From IMG/VR virus record IMGVR_UViG_3300050821_001085, positions 1-46,080 of that record: 46,080 nt of DNA, one strand, 5' to 3'. Both the position numbers and the translations under genes were made by a program. The notes beneath the pieces were generated by a model. The model was not told where the DNA came from. It saw only the letters and a list, made by a program, of their open reading frames with translations, and made no database searches. The DNA comes from a virus. Shown here in pieces: positions 29,666-35,694 of this stretch; the stretch's first letter is position 1; each line of letters begins with the position of its first letter.

Positions 29666-30189
29666 TGAGCCAGCGGGACAGCGGCTACGCTCGGAAGGAT
29701 AGGGACTGCTACGAGACGCCCGAATGGGTTACCGATGCCTTGATTCCGCATCTTCCGACTACGAATTGCGTAATTTGGGAGCCTGCGGCGGCAACCCACA
29801 AGATGGTTGATGCTCTGCTCAAGGCTGGGTTTGATGTTGCGGCCTCGGATATATCGACTGGCCGCGATTTCCTTATGCAGCCTGCTCCTAAGCCTTTTCG
29901 AGGCATAATTACCAATCCACCCTATGAACTGGCTACAGAATTCATCGATCGCGCGCTATTCATAACACCGTCAGATGGATTTGTGGCCATGCTGCTCCGC
30001 ACCGATTTCGACCACGCCAAAACCCGAATGCGGCTATTTGGAAAATGCTCGATATTCTCGAAAAAGGTGGTTTTAACCAAGCGCATCAAATGGTTTGAGG
30101 ATACTGACGGACAGCCATCATTCAATCATGCTTGGTTTATTTGGGACTGGAAACATCAGGGACCGCCGACCCTCGCGTATGGACCATAG
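29665..30189 (+). CDS. DNA adenine methyltransferase, NPPY type
   Basis: 174 aa. A motif-I-like WEPAAATHKMVDAL (residues 38-51), acidic SDIS (about 61-64) and the catalytic NPPY (84-87) identify an N6-adenine DNA methyltransferase of the short phage type. The C-terminal half (MLLRTDFDHAKTRMRLF...HAWFIWDW) supplies the target-binding part. There is no partner nuclease. It sits next to the candidate origin and the parS site, so it could mark phage DNA for replication control or evade restriction. Specificity is not deducible. Confidence 0.8.
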   Translation: MSQRDSGYARKDRDCYETPEWVTDALIPHLPTTNCVIWEPAAATHKMVDALLKAGFDVAASDISTGRDFLMQPAPKPFRGIITNPPYELATEFIDRALFITPSDGFVAMLLRTDFDHAKTRMRLFGKCSIFSKKVVLTKRIKWFEDTDGQPSFNHAWFIWDWKHQGPPTLAYGP

Positions 30190-30205
30190 CGTTTCACGTG
30201 AAACA
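30190..30205. promoter_or_regulatory. parS-like centromere site
   Basis: GTTTCACGTGAAAC (30191-30204) is a perfect 14-bp palindrome and, with the flanking c and A, matches the bacterial chromosomal parS consensus TGTTTCACGTGAAACA at 15 of 16 positions. parS is bound by ParB, which spreads from it with CTP and is moved by ParA. It lies in the 28-bp gap between the adenine methyltransferase and the next gene. No full-length ParB or ParA was found here, so the host proteins are the likely readers. Confidence 0.75.
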
Positions 30206-30217
30206 ATCGGGTGACAG

Positions 30218-30343
30218 ATGCCCCTCAGCCCCATAACGGCAATAAGCCTCATCATCGGCAGCTTCGCTCTGATTGGCGTTTCTGTGGCTTTGTACGATGC
30301 TGTGGGATGGCGGTTTGAGTTAGATCGGAAGGACGACGAATGA
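30218..30343 (+). CDS. 41-aa single-pass membrane protein
   Basis: From the ATG at 30218, 14 nt after the parS-like palindrome, with a GGGTGA-type site upstream. One membrane helix (ITAISLIIGSFALIGVSVALY) is followed by a charged tail (FELDRKDDE). Its stop overlaps the next start (ATGA). It could anchor something at the membrane; function unknown. Confidence 0.6.
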   Translation: MPLSPITAISLIIGSFALIGVSVALYDAVGWRFELDRKDDE

Positions 30344-30600
30344 AATGGTCCCCGATCAGCACGGTTCCAAAGGATCGCTACGTTCTTTTGCTGCGCGACG
30401 ATACGCCGGCATGGGATGGTAATATGGACGTGGGCCGATGGTTTGATGACGAACGCGGGGGTTGCTTTTGGTCCAGTGGTGGCCCGAACGGGGGTTTGGA
30501 ACTCAATATGCAGGGATGGGGCAAATACACTCATTGGATGGAATTGCCATCAACGGAGGAAATACATGGGGCGCCCGCGCAAGATCGGCGTGAAACGTGA
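30340..30600 (+). CDS. 86-aa hypothetical protein, DUF551-like
   Basis: ATGA overlap with the membrane gene. The sequence (KWSPISTVPKDRYVLLLRDDTPAWDGNMDVGRWFDDERGGCFWSSGG...THWMELP) follows the DUF551-type pattern W-x-P-I-s-x-x-P, strands, then THWMPLP found in many phage early genes. Function unknown. The C-terminal 10 residues overlap the next gene. Confidence 0.65.
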   Translation: MKWSPISTVPKDRYVLLLRDDTPAWDGNMDVGRWFDDERGGCFWSSGGPNGGLELNMQGWGKYTHWMELPSTEEIHGAPAQDRRET

Positions 30601-31174
30601 TGCAAGTGGCAAATCCAGGGGCAAAATCGGTGGTATCCACCCCGAGACGATCGCCGTTCGGGAACGCGAGCTGCGCAAAGACGGAATAATCCTCCACCAA
30701 ATGCGATACAACGGCGTTTCAGACGTTCCTACATCCACGGCAACCGATGCGAAGGCGGGATTTACCCTTGGTCGGCTACTGCTTTTCCACGAACAAGGGG
30801 ACCATGCACGGGGAATAAACCGCCAGCAATACGAGGCGGGGGATTATTGGGCAAACCTCTGCCGGCGCCATTCGGCGGTAATGGGGTATTCTCTCGGCAT
30901 GAAATCCCCCACGCTCGGCCAGGTCAATGGGTTATCCACAACGGAGCCACTAGAGGAAACAATCCTATTCGTTAGACGGCAATGGTCCAATGCTTACAAT
31001 GGGTTATGTGGACTGATCCCAGATTATAGCGATCGGCCGCTTAAACTCTCGTTCGGGGTATGTGTGGAAAACTGGCCCATAGGGGTTTTGACCGCAAACG
31101 ACTACGGCCTACTGCGGATAGCGTTGAACACGATAGGGCAGGCGCTGGATTTAGGGAAGCAAACGCGAGGTTAA
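30566..31174 (+). CDS. 202-aa basic phage protein (unassigned)
   Basis: A strong GGAGGAAATAC precedes the ATG at 30566. The N-terminal 35 residues are very basic (GRPRKIGVKRDASGKSRGKIGG) and begin with the AT-hook-like core GRPRK. The middle is helical (GFTLGRLLLFHEQGD..RQQYEAGDYWANLCRRHSAVMG), and the C-terminus contains LRIALNTIGQALDLGK. Such proteins precede terminase genes in related rhizobial phages. A DNA-binding role is plausible; a perfect DnaA box lies inside the gene. Confidence 0.65.
   Translation: MGRPRKIGVKRDASGKSRGKIGGIHPETIAVRERELRKDGIILHQMRYNGVSDVPTSTATDAKAGFTLGRLLLFHEQGDHARGINRQQYEAGDYWANLCRRHSAVMGYSLGMKSPTLGQVNGLSTTEPLEETILFVRRQWSNAYNGLCGLIPDYSDRPLKLSFGVCVENWPIGVLTANDYGLLRIALNTIGQALDLGKQTRG
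30932..30940. promoter_or_regulatory. perfect DnaA box TTATCCACA
   Basis: An exact match to the strong DnaA box, inside the coding region of the 202-aa gene. A further one-mismatch copy, TGTGGAAAA, is at 31063-31071. Single boxes can occur by chance, so weight comes only from proximity to the AT-rich tandem boxes and the parS site. Confidence 0.4.
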
Positions 31175-31179
31175 CCGCT

Positions 31180-31380
31180 ATGAGCAAACAATCTTTTCCG
31201 CTCGATCCGCTCCGCCGTCAACTCGCGACCGCTGAGTTGACGAAAGAGGATTTAGAAATTCTCGATGGTATTAGACGGCGCTATGCTGGCGATCACAATA
31301 TAGTCACCCTTTTTACTATTATTGACCGACTTCGAGGGGACGCGCAGCTTGGTCTAAACCCTGCGCGGACTATACGATGA
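31180..31380 (+). CDS. 66-aa hypothetical protein
   Basis: The start at 31180 (MSKQSFPLDPLRRQLATAELTKEDLEILDGIRRRYAGDHNIVTLFTIIDRL) is chosen because GAGG lies 9 nt upstream; longer frames run into the previous gene. Helical, mixed charge. Its stop overlaps the next start (ATGA). Not recognised. Confidence 0.6.
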   Translation: MSKQSFPLDPLRRQLATAELTKEDLEILDGIRRRYAGDHNIVTLFTIIDRLRGDAQLGLNPARTIR

Positions 31381-31607
31381 AGGTCTATGTGACGCCGGAT
31401 CAGTTTTCTTGGCTGCAAGGGGCGATGCAGCGCGCCGACAATTCAGGCGATCCCGCCGAGGTGGACCAAATCATCGGACAGTTATGTATTTTTGCGCTAT
31501 CCAACGGATCAGAGGATTTTTATCCTTCGTTAGTCCGTGAAACTCCGACCGAAATTGAGGTCTTGTACAATCGAACACGTACAGGACGCCAACCGCCAAC
31601 CACTTGA
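31377..31607 (+). CDS. 76-aa hypothetical protein
   Basis: Coupled to the previous gene by ATGA. The product (KVYVTPDQFSWLQGAMQRADNSGDPAEVDQIIGQLCIFALSNGSEDFY) is helical with an N-terminal strand. Not recognised. Next to it, 31608-31668 holds no clear gene. Confidence 0.6.
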   Translation: MKVYVTPDQFSWLQGAMQRADNSGDPAEVDQIIGQLCIFALSNGSEDFYPSLVRETPTEIEVLYNRTRTGRQPPTT

Positions 31608-31668
31608 TTTAGCGCAAATTCCGTTATATGTCCGAAATGTCCTCCTAAAATTGCGTCTGCGAGGCTCC

Positions 31669-31769
31669 ATGCCGCTCACCAAAGGCAAATCCCGCGCCGC
31701 CTTCTCAAACGTCAAGCTGTTGCAATCGCATATTCGGTCAAGCGCCGATCCAAACGCAAGAAAGGCTAA
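31669..31769 (+). pseudogene. frameshifted small basic phage protein gene
   Basis: The frame from the ATG at 31669 (GAGG 4 nt upstream) begins MPLTKGKSRAAFS, and the -1 frame then gives KRQAVAIAYSVKRRSKRKKG with a stop at 31767-31769. Together these are the two halves of a familiar short phage protein (MPL-x-K-G-K-S ... K-Q-A-V-A-I-A-Y-S-V-K-R). The usual 8-12 residues between the halves are missing, consistent with a small deletion that broke the frame. Alternatives are a programmed frameshift or an assembly error. Confidence 0.55.
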
Positions 31770-31774
31770 TCCAC

Positions 31775-32014
31775 ATGGAAAAGATGGCCAAAGAGGGTCC
31801 GGGCCCGATCAAGCAGCACCAACGGGAAGCCCGTCACGGGGGTGATCCGCAGGAACATACCGACTTCGGGGTTAAGCCGCACAACCACACCCACAAGGCT
31901 CACAGCGAGCCCGAGGGCGGCAAGAAAAAGCACATGCACGACGGGAAGCGGGGCATCCCAAAGCACAACGGCTACCATCCCCAGCCCGATCACGGCCCAT
32001 TCCACGAGGAATAG
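31775..32014 (+). CDS. 79-aa His/Lys/Gly-rich protein
   Basis: From the ATG at 31775, with AAAGG upstream, directly after the frameshifted gene. It is extremely rich in His, Lys, Gly and Pro (HGGDPQEHTDFGVKPHNHTHKAHSEPEGGKKKHMHDGKRG) and likely disordered; the histidines could bind metal ions. Followed immediately by the next gene. Function unknown. Confidence 0.6.
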   Translation: MEKMAKEGPGPIKQHQREARHGGDPQEHTDFGVKPHNHTHKAHSEPEGGKKKHMHDGKRGIPKHNGYHPQPDHGPFHEE

Positions 32015-32248
32015 ATGGCAAACGGTCTTTTCGGGGGTGGCATTCCTCAAGTGCCGCAGGGTCCAACCAATAGCGGCGGCACTGGATTATTTGCCGGTGG
32101 GCCGCCTCCTACTCAACCTGGACCCCCTCCTACAAATTCCGGATTAGGTGGTCAGACCAACGGGGCCTTTCCTATGGGCAATCAGGCTTTCGGAAATAAC
32201 TTCCCGGCAATCCTGCAAGAAATGCTCAAGCGACGCGGCGGGTGGTAG
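32015..32248 (+). CDS. 77-aa Gly/Pro-rich low-complexity protein
   Basis: The ATG directly follows the preceding stop, with GAGGA 4 nt upstream. It is almost entirely Gly, Pro, Asn, Gln and Thr until a short C-terminal helix (NFPAILQEMLKRRGGW). Probably a disordered linker or assembly peptide. Its position before the terminase genes is shared by small structural accessories. Confidence 0.6.
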   Translation: MANGLFGGGIPQVPQGPTNSGGTGLFAGGPPPTQPGPPPTNSGLGGQTNGAFPMGNQAFGNNFPAILQEMLKRRGGW

Positions 32249-32433
32249 TGAAACTGGCCCGCGCCACACCTCTATCCTTGCCAGGCCACTTAGGATCGGT
32301 CCATCGCGAAGGTGTTGCATCAAAACCACTCCTACCCACAAGCTTCACCAATCCAGCGGAAAAACCGCTAAAGCGGCCTAGGAAGAAGGCGGCGTTCGCT
32401 CATTCAAGGCCGGGTGCGGCGTTTATGAAATGA
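32248..32433 (+). CDS. 61-aa basic protein
   Basis: GTG at 32248 overlaps the previous TAG; an in-frame GTG 6 nt upstream is an alternative. It is Lys/Arg/Pro-rich (PAEKPLKRPRKKAAFAHSRPG) and ends with ATGA overlapping the next start. Possibly DNA-binding. Support is mainly coupling geometry. Confidence 0.5.
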   Translation: MKLARATPLSLPGHLGSVHREGVASKPLLPTSFTNPAEKPLKRPRKKAAFAHSRPGAAFMK

Positions 32434-32684
32434 GTGAAGTTCGTAGTTGGCATGATCGCCATCAATGGGACGGCCCGCGAATTGAAAGAAACGGCGTTAT
32501 AGTGCCTACTTGCATAATTTGTGGAGCCGATGCGAGCGAATGTAAGCCATGTGTTTCCCGTGCAGAGATTGCTCAAATTATTCAGGAAAAACAAATAGGT
32601 AAAACTTCAAATGGCCAATCCGAGAGGACAGCAGCGCGACAAGCCATTCCGCGACGCACTGAGGATGGCGATAGCGGACGCTGA
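32430..32684 (+). CDS. 84-aa protein with a Cys4 motif
   Basis: ATGA overlap with the preceding gene. CIICGADASECKPC (about residues 28-41) supplies four cysteines for a zinc site; the N-terminus is polar (SEVRSWHDRHQWDGPRIERNG). It overlaps the small-terminase candidate by 74 nt, which is long for this genome, so the C-terminal part or the whole gene may not be translated as written. Confidence 0.5.
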   Translation: MSEVRSWHDRHQWDGPRIERNGVIVPTCIICGADASECKPCVSRAEIAQIIQEKQIGKTSNGQSERTAARQAIPRRTEDGDSGR

Positions 32685-32916
32685 GGGGGACTTTGCCAAA
32701 CTACGCAAGGTCGCCAATGCGCTTGTGAAGCGTGGGACTGCCGGCGATGTTCAGGCAATCAAAGAGATTGCCGATCGATTGGACGGTAAGGTTCCCACAG
32801 CGATAGTCGGCGACGAGGAATATGCGCCTGTGCAATTCGAGGAAATAAGGCGGGTGCTAGTTGGGCAAAACGCTCACGATCAAGACAGCGAAGATATTCG
32901 CCCCGCTACTCACTAA
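32611..32916 (+). CDS. putative small terminase subunit (DUF5681-like)
   Basis: 101 aa. PRGQQRDKPFRDALRMAIADAEGDFAKLRKVANALVKRGTAGDVQAIKEIADRLDGKVPTAIVGDEE follows the pattern of short proteins that precede terminase large subunits in many phages: a basic start, helices, then I-K-E-I-A-D-R-L-D-G-K-x-P. It overlaps the large terminase by 56 nt. DNA recognition for packaging is the probable role; no assay or strong motif proves it. Confidence 0.65.
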   Translation: MANPRGQQRDKPFRDALRMAIADAEGDFAKLRKVANALVKRGTAGDVQAIKEIADRLDGKVPTAIVGDEEYAPVQFEEIRRVLVGQNAHDQDSEDIRPATH

Positions 32917-34162
32917 TGCTCGATACAAAGGGGCATATGGCGGTCGCGGTTCAGGCAAGAGCCATTTCTTCGCAGAGGCATTGGTTGAAGAGCATATCTG
33001 TATGCCAGGCTTGCGTTCCGTCTGCATTCGCGAAGTGCTCAAGAGCCTCAAGGAATCGGCCAAGCTGCTGATTGAGGACAAGATACAAGCCTTAGGCGTC
33101 GGTCATCTGTTCGATGTCCAGAAGGCAGAGATTAGATGCCCTGGTAATGGGCTGATCGTGTTCGAGGGAATGCAGGACCACAATGCAGAATCGATCAAGT
33201 CGTTCGAGCGTTTTGGACGTTGTTGGGTCGAAGAGGCTCAGACGCTATCAGAGCGCAGCCTCTCCCTGTTGCGACCCACAATCCGCGATGCAGACTCAGA
33301 GATTTGGTTTTCTTGGAACCCCCGACGAAAGACTGATGCTGTTGATAAGTTCCTGCGACAGCCAAAGCCCGATAACGCGATTACAGTTTGTGCAAATTGG
33401 CGGGATAATCCTTGGTTCCCAGCCGTCCTCCAAGAAGAACGCAAGACCGATCTAAAGCTCTACCCCGAGAGATACGACCACATCTGGGAAGGTGGCTATG
33501 CCAAGGCATTCGAGGGAGCCTACTTTGCCAAGCTTCTTAATGAAGCTAGAGCGCAAAAGCGGATCGGGTTTGTACCTGCCGATCCAATCCTCCCCATCCG
33601 GGCGGTTTGGGACCTGGGAGGGTCCGGCGCGTCGGCTGACGCCATGGCGATCTGGCTTGTCCAATGGGTCGGAAACCAGATCAACGTCATTGACTACATC
33701 GAAGGCGTCGGACAAGTCCTAGCGTACTATGTGAACGAGCTACGGGCTCGGAAATATCATCCGGTGTGCTATCTACCGCACGACGGCGTGAACGCAAACA
33801 ATATCACCGGAAAACGCTATCGAGATCACCTGGAAGATGCCGGGTTTGATACCATAGTTATCCCCAATCAGGGTAAAGGGGCTGCTATGATGCGCGTGGA
33901 GGCGACGCGGCGTATTCTGCCGATGTGCTTCTTCAACGAGGCCACGACAGAGGCAGGCAGGGATGCTTTGGGTTTTTACCACGAACGGAAAGACGAAGCT
34001 CGAAACGTTGGTCTCGGACCTGACCATGATTGGTCAAGCCACGCCGCTGATAGTTTCGGTCTTATGGCTATCTGCTATGAAGGACCGGAAGGCCCGCTGA
34101 ACTATCATGATCTGTTTGACAGGCCAGTTGAGACGCAGCGATCTGAGATAACCGGCTACTAG
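32861..34162 (+). CDS. terminase large subunit
   Basis: 433 aa from a TTG start at 32861; a stop lies directly before it and no earlier start exists. The ATPase part has Walker A GGRGSGKS (residues 27-34, Lys33), Walker B RCWVEE (Glu124/Glu125) and a coupling motif FSWNPRR. The nuclease part has Asp251 in VWDLGGSG, DGVNANNITG in the middle, and Asp388/Asp397 in DHDWSSHAADSFG. It packages DNA into the prohead and cuts it. Headful packaging is expected if it works like P22. Confidence 0.9.
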   Translation: MGKTLTIKTAKIFAPLLTNARYKGAYGGRGSGKSHFFAEALVEEHICMPGLRSVCIREVLKSLKESAKLLIEDKIQALGVGHLFDVQKAEIRCPGNGLIVFEGMQDHNAESIKSFERFGRCWVEEAQTLSERSLSLLRPTIRDADSEIWFSWNPRRKTDAVDKFLRQPKPDNAITVCANWRDNPWFPAVLQEERKTDLKLYPERYDHIWEGGYAKAFEGAYFAKLLNEARAQKRIGFVPADPILPIRAVWDLGGSGASADAMAIWLVQWVGNQINVIDYIEGVGQVLAYYVNELRARKYHPVCYLPHDGVNANNITGKRYRDHLEDAGFDTIVIPNQGKGAAMMRVEATRRILPMCFFNEATTEAGRDALGFYHERKDEARNVGLGPDHDWSSHAADSFGLMAICYEGPEGPLNYHDLFDRPVETQRSEITGY

Positions 34163-34184
34163 CACTTAGGCAAAGAGGCAGGAA

Positions 34185-34484
34185 ATGAAGTTAGGCAATA
34201 AAACGTTAATTCGTATCTATGCAAAGCATGAACCTTACGCCGATGGCCACCTAGCCGAAGTTACACAGGCTATGTTAGCTCTTGGTGCGCCGTGTATTGA
34301 AGTGGTTGAATGGCGCAGCGATTACTTTGCGGTAGAAGGTTCGCACCGCTTGGCTGCTGCCCATCATCTTGGGCTTGCGCCGGACCTAATTGTTTCGACG
34401 CCTGATTTGCTTGAGCCCGAGGCCGAGCTGTTCTGGGAACAGGTTAAAAAGACGTTGCCTCATTATTCGTGGCTCGTCCAATGA
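34185..34484 (+). CDS. small ParB/Srx-like domain protein
   Basis: 99 aa with AGGCAGGAA upstream of the ATG. The core IEVVEWRSDYFAVEGSHRLAAAHHLGLAPDLIV (about residues 39-71) matches the ParB N-terminal/sulfiredoxin-like nucleotide-binding pattern (y-x-V-x-G-x-H-R-x-x-A-A-x-x-L-G). There is no DNA-binding HTH or dimer domain, so it is not a complete ParB. Known members act as nucleases or CTP-dependent switches. Its presence with a parS-like site is noteworthy but a link is only inferred. Confidence 0.65.
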   Translation: MKLGNKTLIRIYAKHEPYADGHLAEVTQAMLALGAPCIEVVEWRSDYFAVEGSHRLAAAHHLGLAPDLIVSTPDLLEPEAELFWEQVKKTLPHYSWLVQ

Positions 34485-35167
34485 TCGGCCTTACCGACGA
34501 TGAAGCCCTACGCGACTTAGCCAAGGGTATCACCTACACTTACATCAGCGAAGTTCAGGGCGATGTAGCCGAATTCGGCTGTTTCTGGGGCAAGAGCGCC
34601 AGAGTGATCGCCCAGCAGATGCAGATGTGCGACCAGGTGCATTGCGCGTCTGACAGTTCCCCTGTCCTTGGCGAGCGCAAGCTATGGCTATTCGATAGTT
34701 TCCAGGGATTGCCCAAGGCTACGTTACCGCCCGATACCGAAAGCCCGCACGTCATATCCGGCGCGTGGAATTGGACGGTTGAGGGCGACAAGGCGCCGAC
34801 GCCTACGGGCATCATGCAGCAATGCTCTGCGTTCCTGCCTGTGGATCGGATCAAGGTCATTCCGGGCTGGTACAAGGAAGTCCTGACGCAGATACATGAC
34901 GGCACCAAGTTCGCGTTCGTGCATATCGACTGCGATCTGTATGAGAGCGCCTATTGCGTGCTGGATTATCTGTTCGGCAATAACATGCTATCAGACGGTT
35001 GCGCGCTGTTCTTCGATGATTGGTATTGCAACCGGGGAAGTCCGCAGTATGGCGAGCAAAAAGCATTTGACGAGATTCGCAGCAAATATGGCGCGATCTA
35101 CGATCAAGATGTTACCGACTGGGGACCATACGGCATAGTGGGCCGCAAGTTCATCGTGCATAGATGA
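34481..35167 (+). CDS. TylF/MycF-like SAM-dependent methyltransferase
   Basis: 228 aa from the ATG at 34481 (ATGA overlap; a GTG at 34469 would add four residues). VQGDVAEFGCFWGKSARVIA (about residues 25-44) is the SAM-binding motif; LWLFDSFQGLPK and FVHIDCDLYESA (about 143-154) are signatures of the macrocin O-methyltransferase family, with the metal-binding Asp residues in D-C-D and FFDDWY. These enzymes methylate sugars. With the glycosyltransferase-like gene it could modify virion or cell-surface glycan. Confidence 0.8.
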   Translation: MIGLTDDEALRDLAKGITYTYISEVQGDVAEFGCFWGKSARVIAQQMQMCDQVHCASDSSPVLGERKLWLFDSFQGLPKATLPPDTESPHVISGAWNWTVEGDKAPTPTGIMQQCSAFLPVDRIKVIPGWYKEVLTQIHDGTKFAFVHIDCDLYESAYCVLDYLFGNNMLSDGCALFFDDWYCNRGSPQYGEQKAFDEIRSKYGAIYDQDVTDWGPYGIVGRKFIVHR

Positions 35168-35271
35168 TGGAAGCCTGTCACGCATTTGGTTGGGGGTGGA
35201 TGCTAGTCATGTTGTTGTTGGGCTTCTTTGCTGGAATCCTGTTCAAAAACATTATTCACCAGATGCACTGA
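35164..35271 (+). CDS. 35-aa membrane micropeptide
   Basis: ATG at 35164 (or 35167) overlaps the methyltransferase stop; its own stop overlaps the next ATG (TGATG). It is one hydrophobic helix (FGWGWMLVMLLLGFFAGILF) with a basic-polar end. Expression is supported by coupling on both sides; function unknown. Confidence 0.55.
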   Translation: MMEACHAFGWGWMLVMLLLGFFAGILFKNIIHQMH

Positions 35272-35429
35272 TGACCTACAGCCTAATCACCCAAGCCCTA
35301 CGCCGCGAACGCGCAGAGCAATACGAGAAAAACCTGAAAGACCAGGACAAGTCAGAATGGCGCGAGTACATCGCCAACAAGCGGGCGCCGTTCGTGCTGA
35401 CCGAGCGATCTAGTTCAACGGGGTATTAG
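35271..35429 (+). CDS. 52-aa hypothetical protein
   Basis: TGATG overlap with the micropeptide selects the ATG at 35271 over longer frames. The product (TYSLITQALRRERAEQYEKNLKDQDKSEWREYIANKRAPFVLTER) is a charged helix. Not recognised. Confidence 0.55.
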   Translation: MTYSLITQALRRERAEQYEKNLKDQDKSEWREYIANKRAPFVLTERSSSTGY

Positions 35430-35430
35430 G

Positions 35431-35688
35431 ATGAATACAGCCATAGCAGTTCTGGCATTTATCGGCGCTGTATGGGGTTTCCATCAAATAGGATGGAAGG
35501 GCGGCAGTGGTGGAACGCAAAAGATGCTTGGATTTTTGGATGTTCCTATAATTCAGGAAACAAGCCAAGAAATCAGTTACAAAAACTTACCATCGCGCAA
35601 TCGAGTAATTGGTGATTGGATGGTCTTTGGATTGGGCGCTGGCGTCGTTGTTCTATTTGCGGTTCTGTTCGTTCAATCATTTCAGTAA
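35431..35688 (+). CDS. 85-aa two-helix membrane protein
   Basis: Starts one base after the previous stop with AGG just before. Two membrane segments (residues 3-20 AIAVLAFIGAVWGFHQIG and about 60-82 DWMVFGLGAGVVVLFAVLFVQ) flank a 40-residue polar loop. It ends 6 nt before the portal gene. Function unknown. Confidence 0.65.
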   Translation: MNTAIAVLAFIGAVWGFHQIGWKGGSGGTQKMLGFLDVPIIQETSQEISYKNLPSRNRVIGDWMVFGLGAGVVVLFAVLFVQSFQ

Positions 35689-35694
35689 CAAATC

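Noticed and set aside
30416-30565. longer start for the 202-aa gene
   Set aside because: It would add 50 codons inside the previous gene, whereas the ATG at 30566 has a perfect GGAGG site.
34185-34484. complete ParB partition protein
   Set aside because: Only the N-terminal ParB/Srx-like core is present; the HTH and dimerisation domains needed to bind parS are absent.
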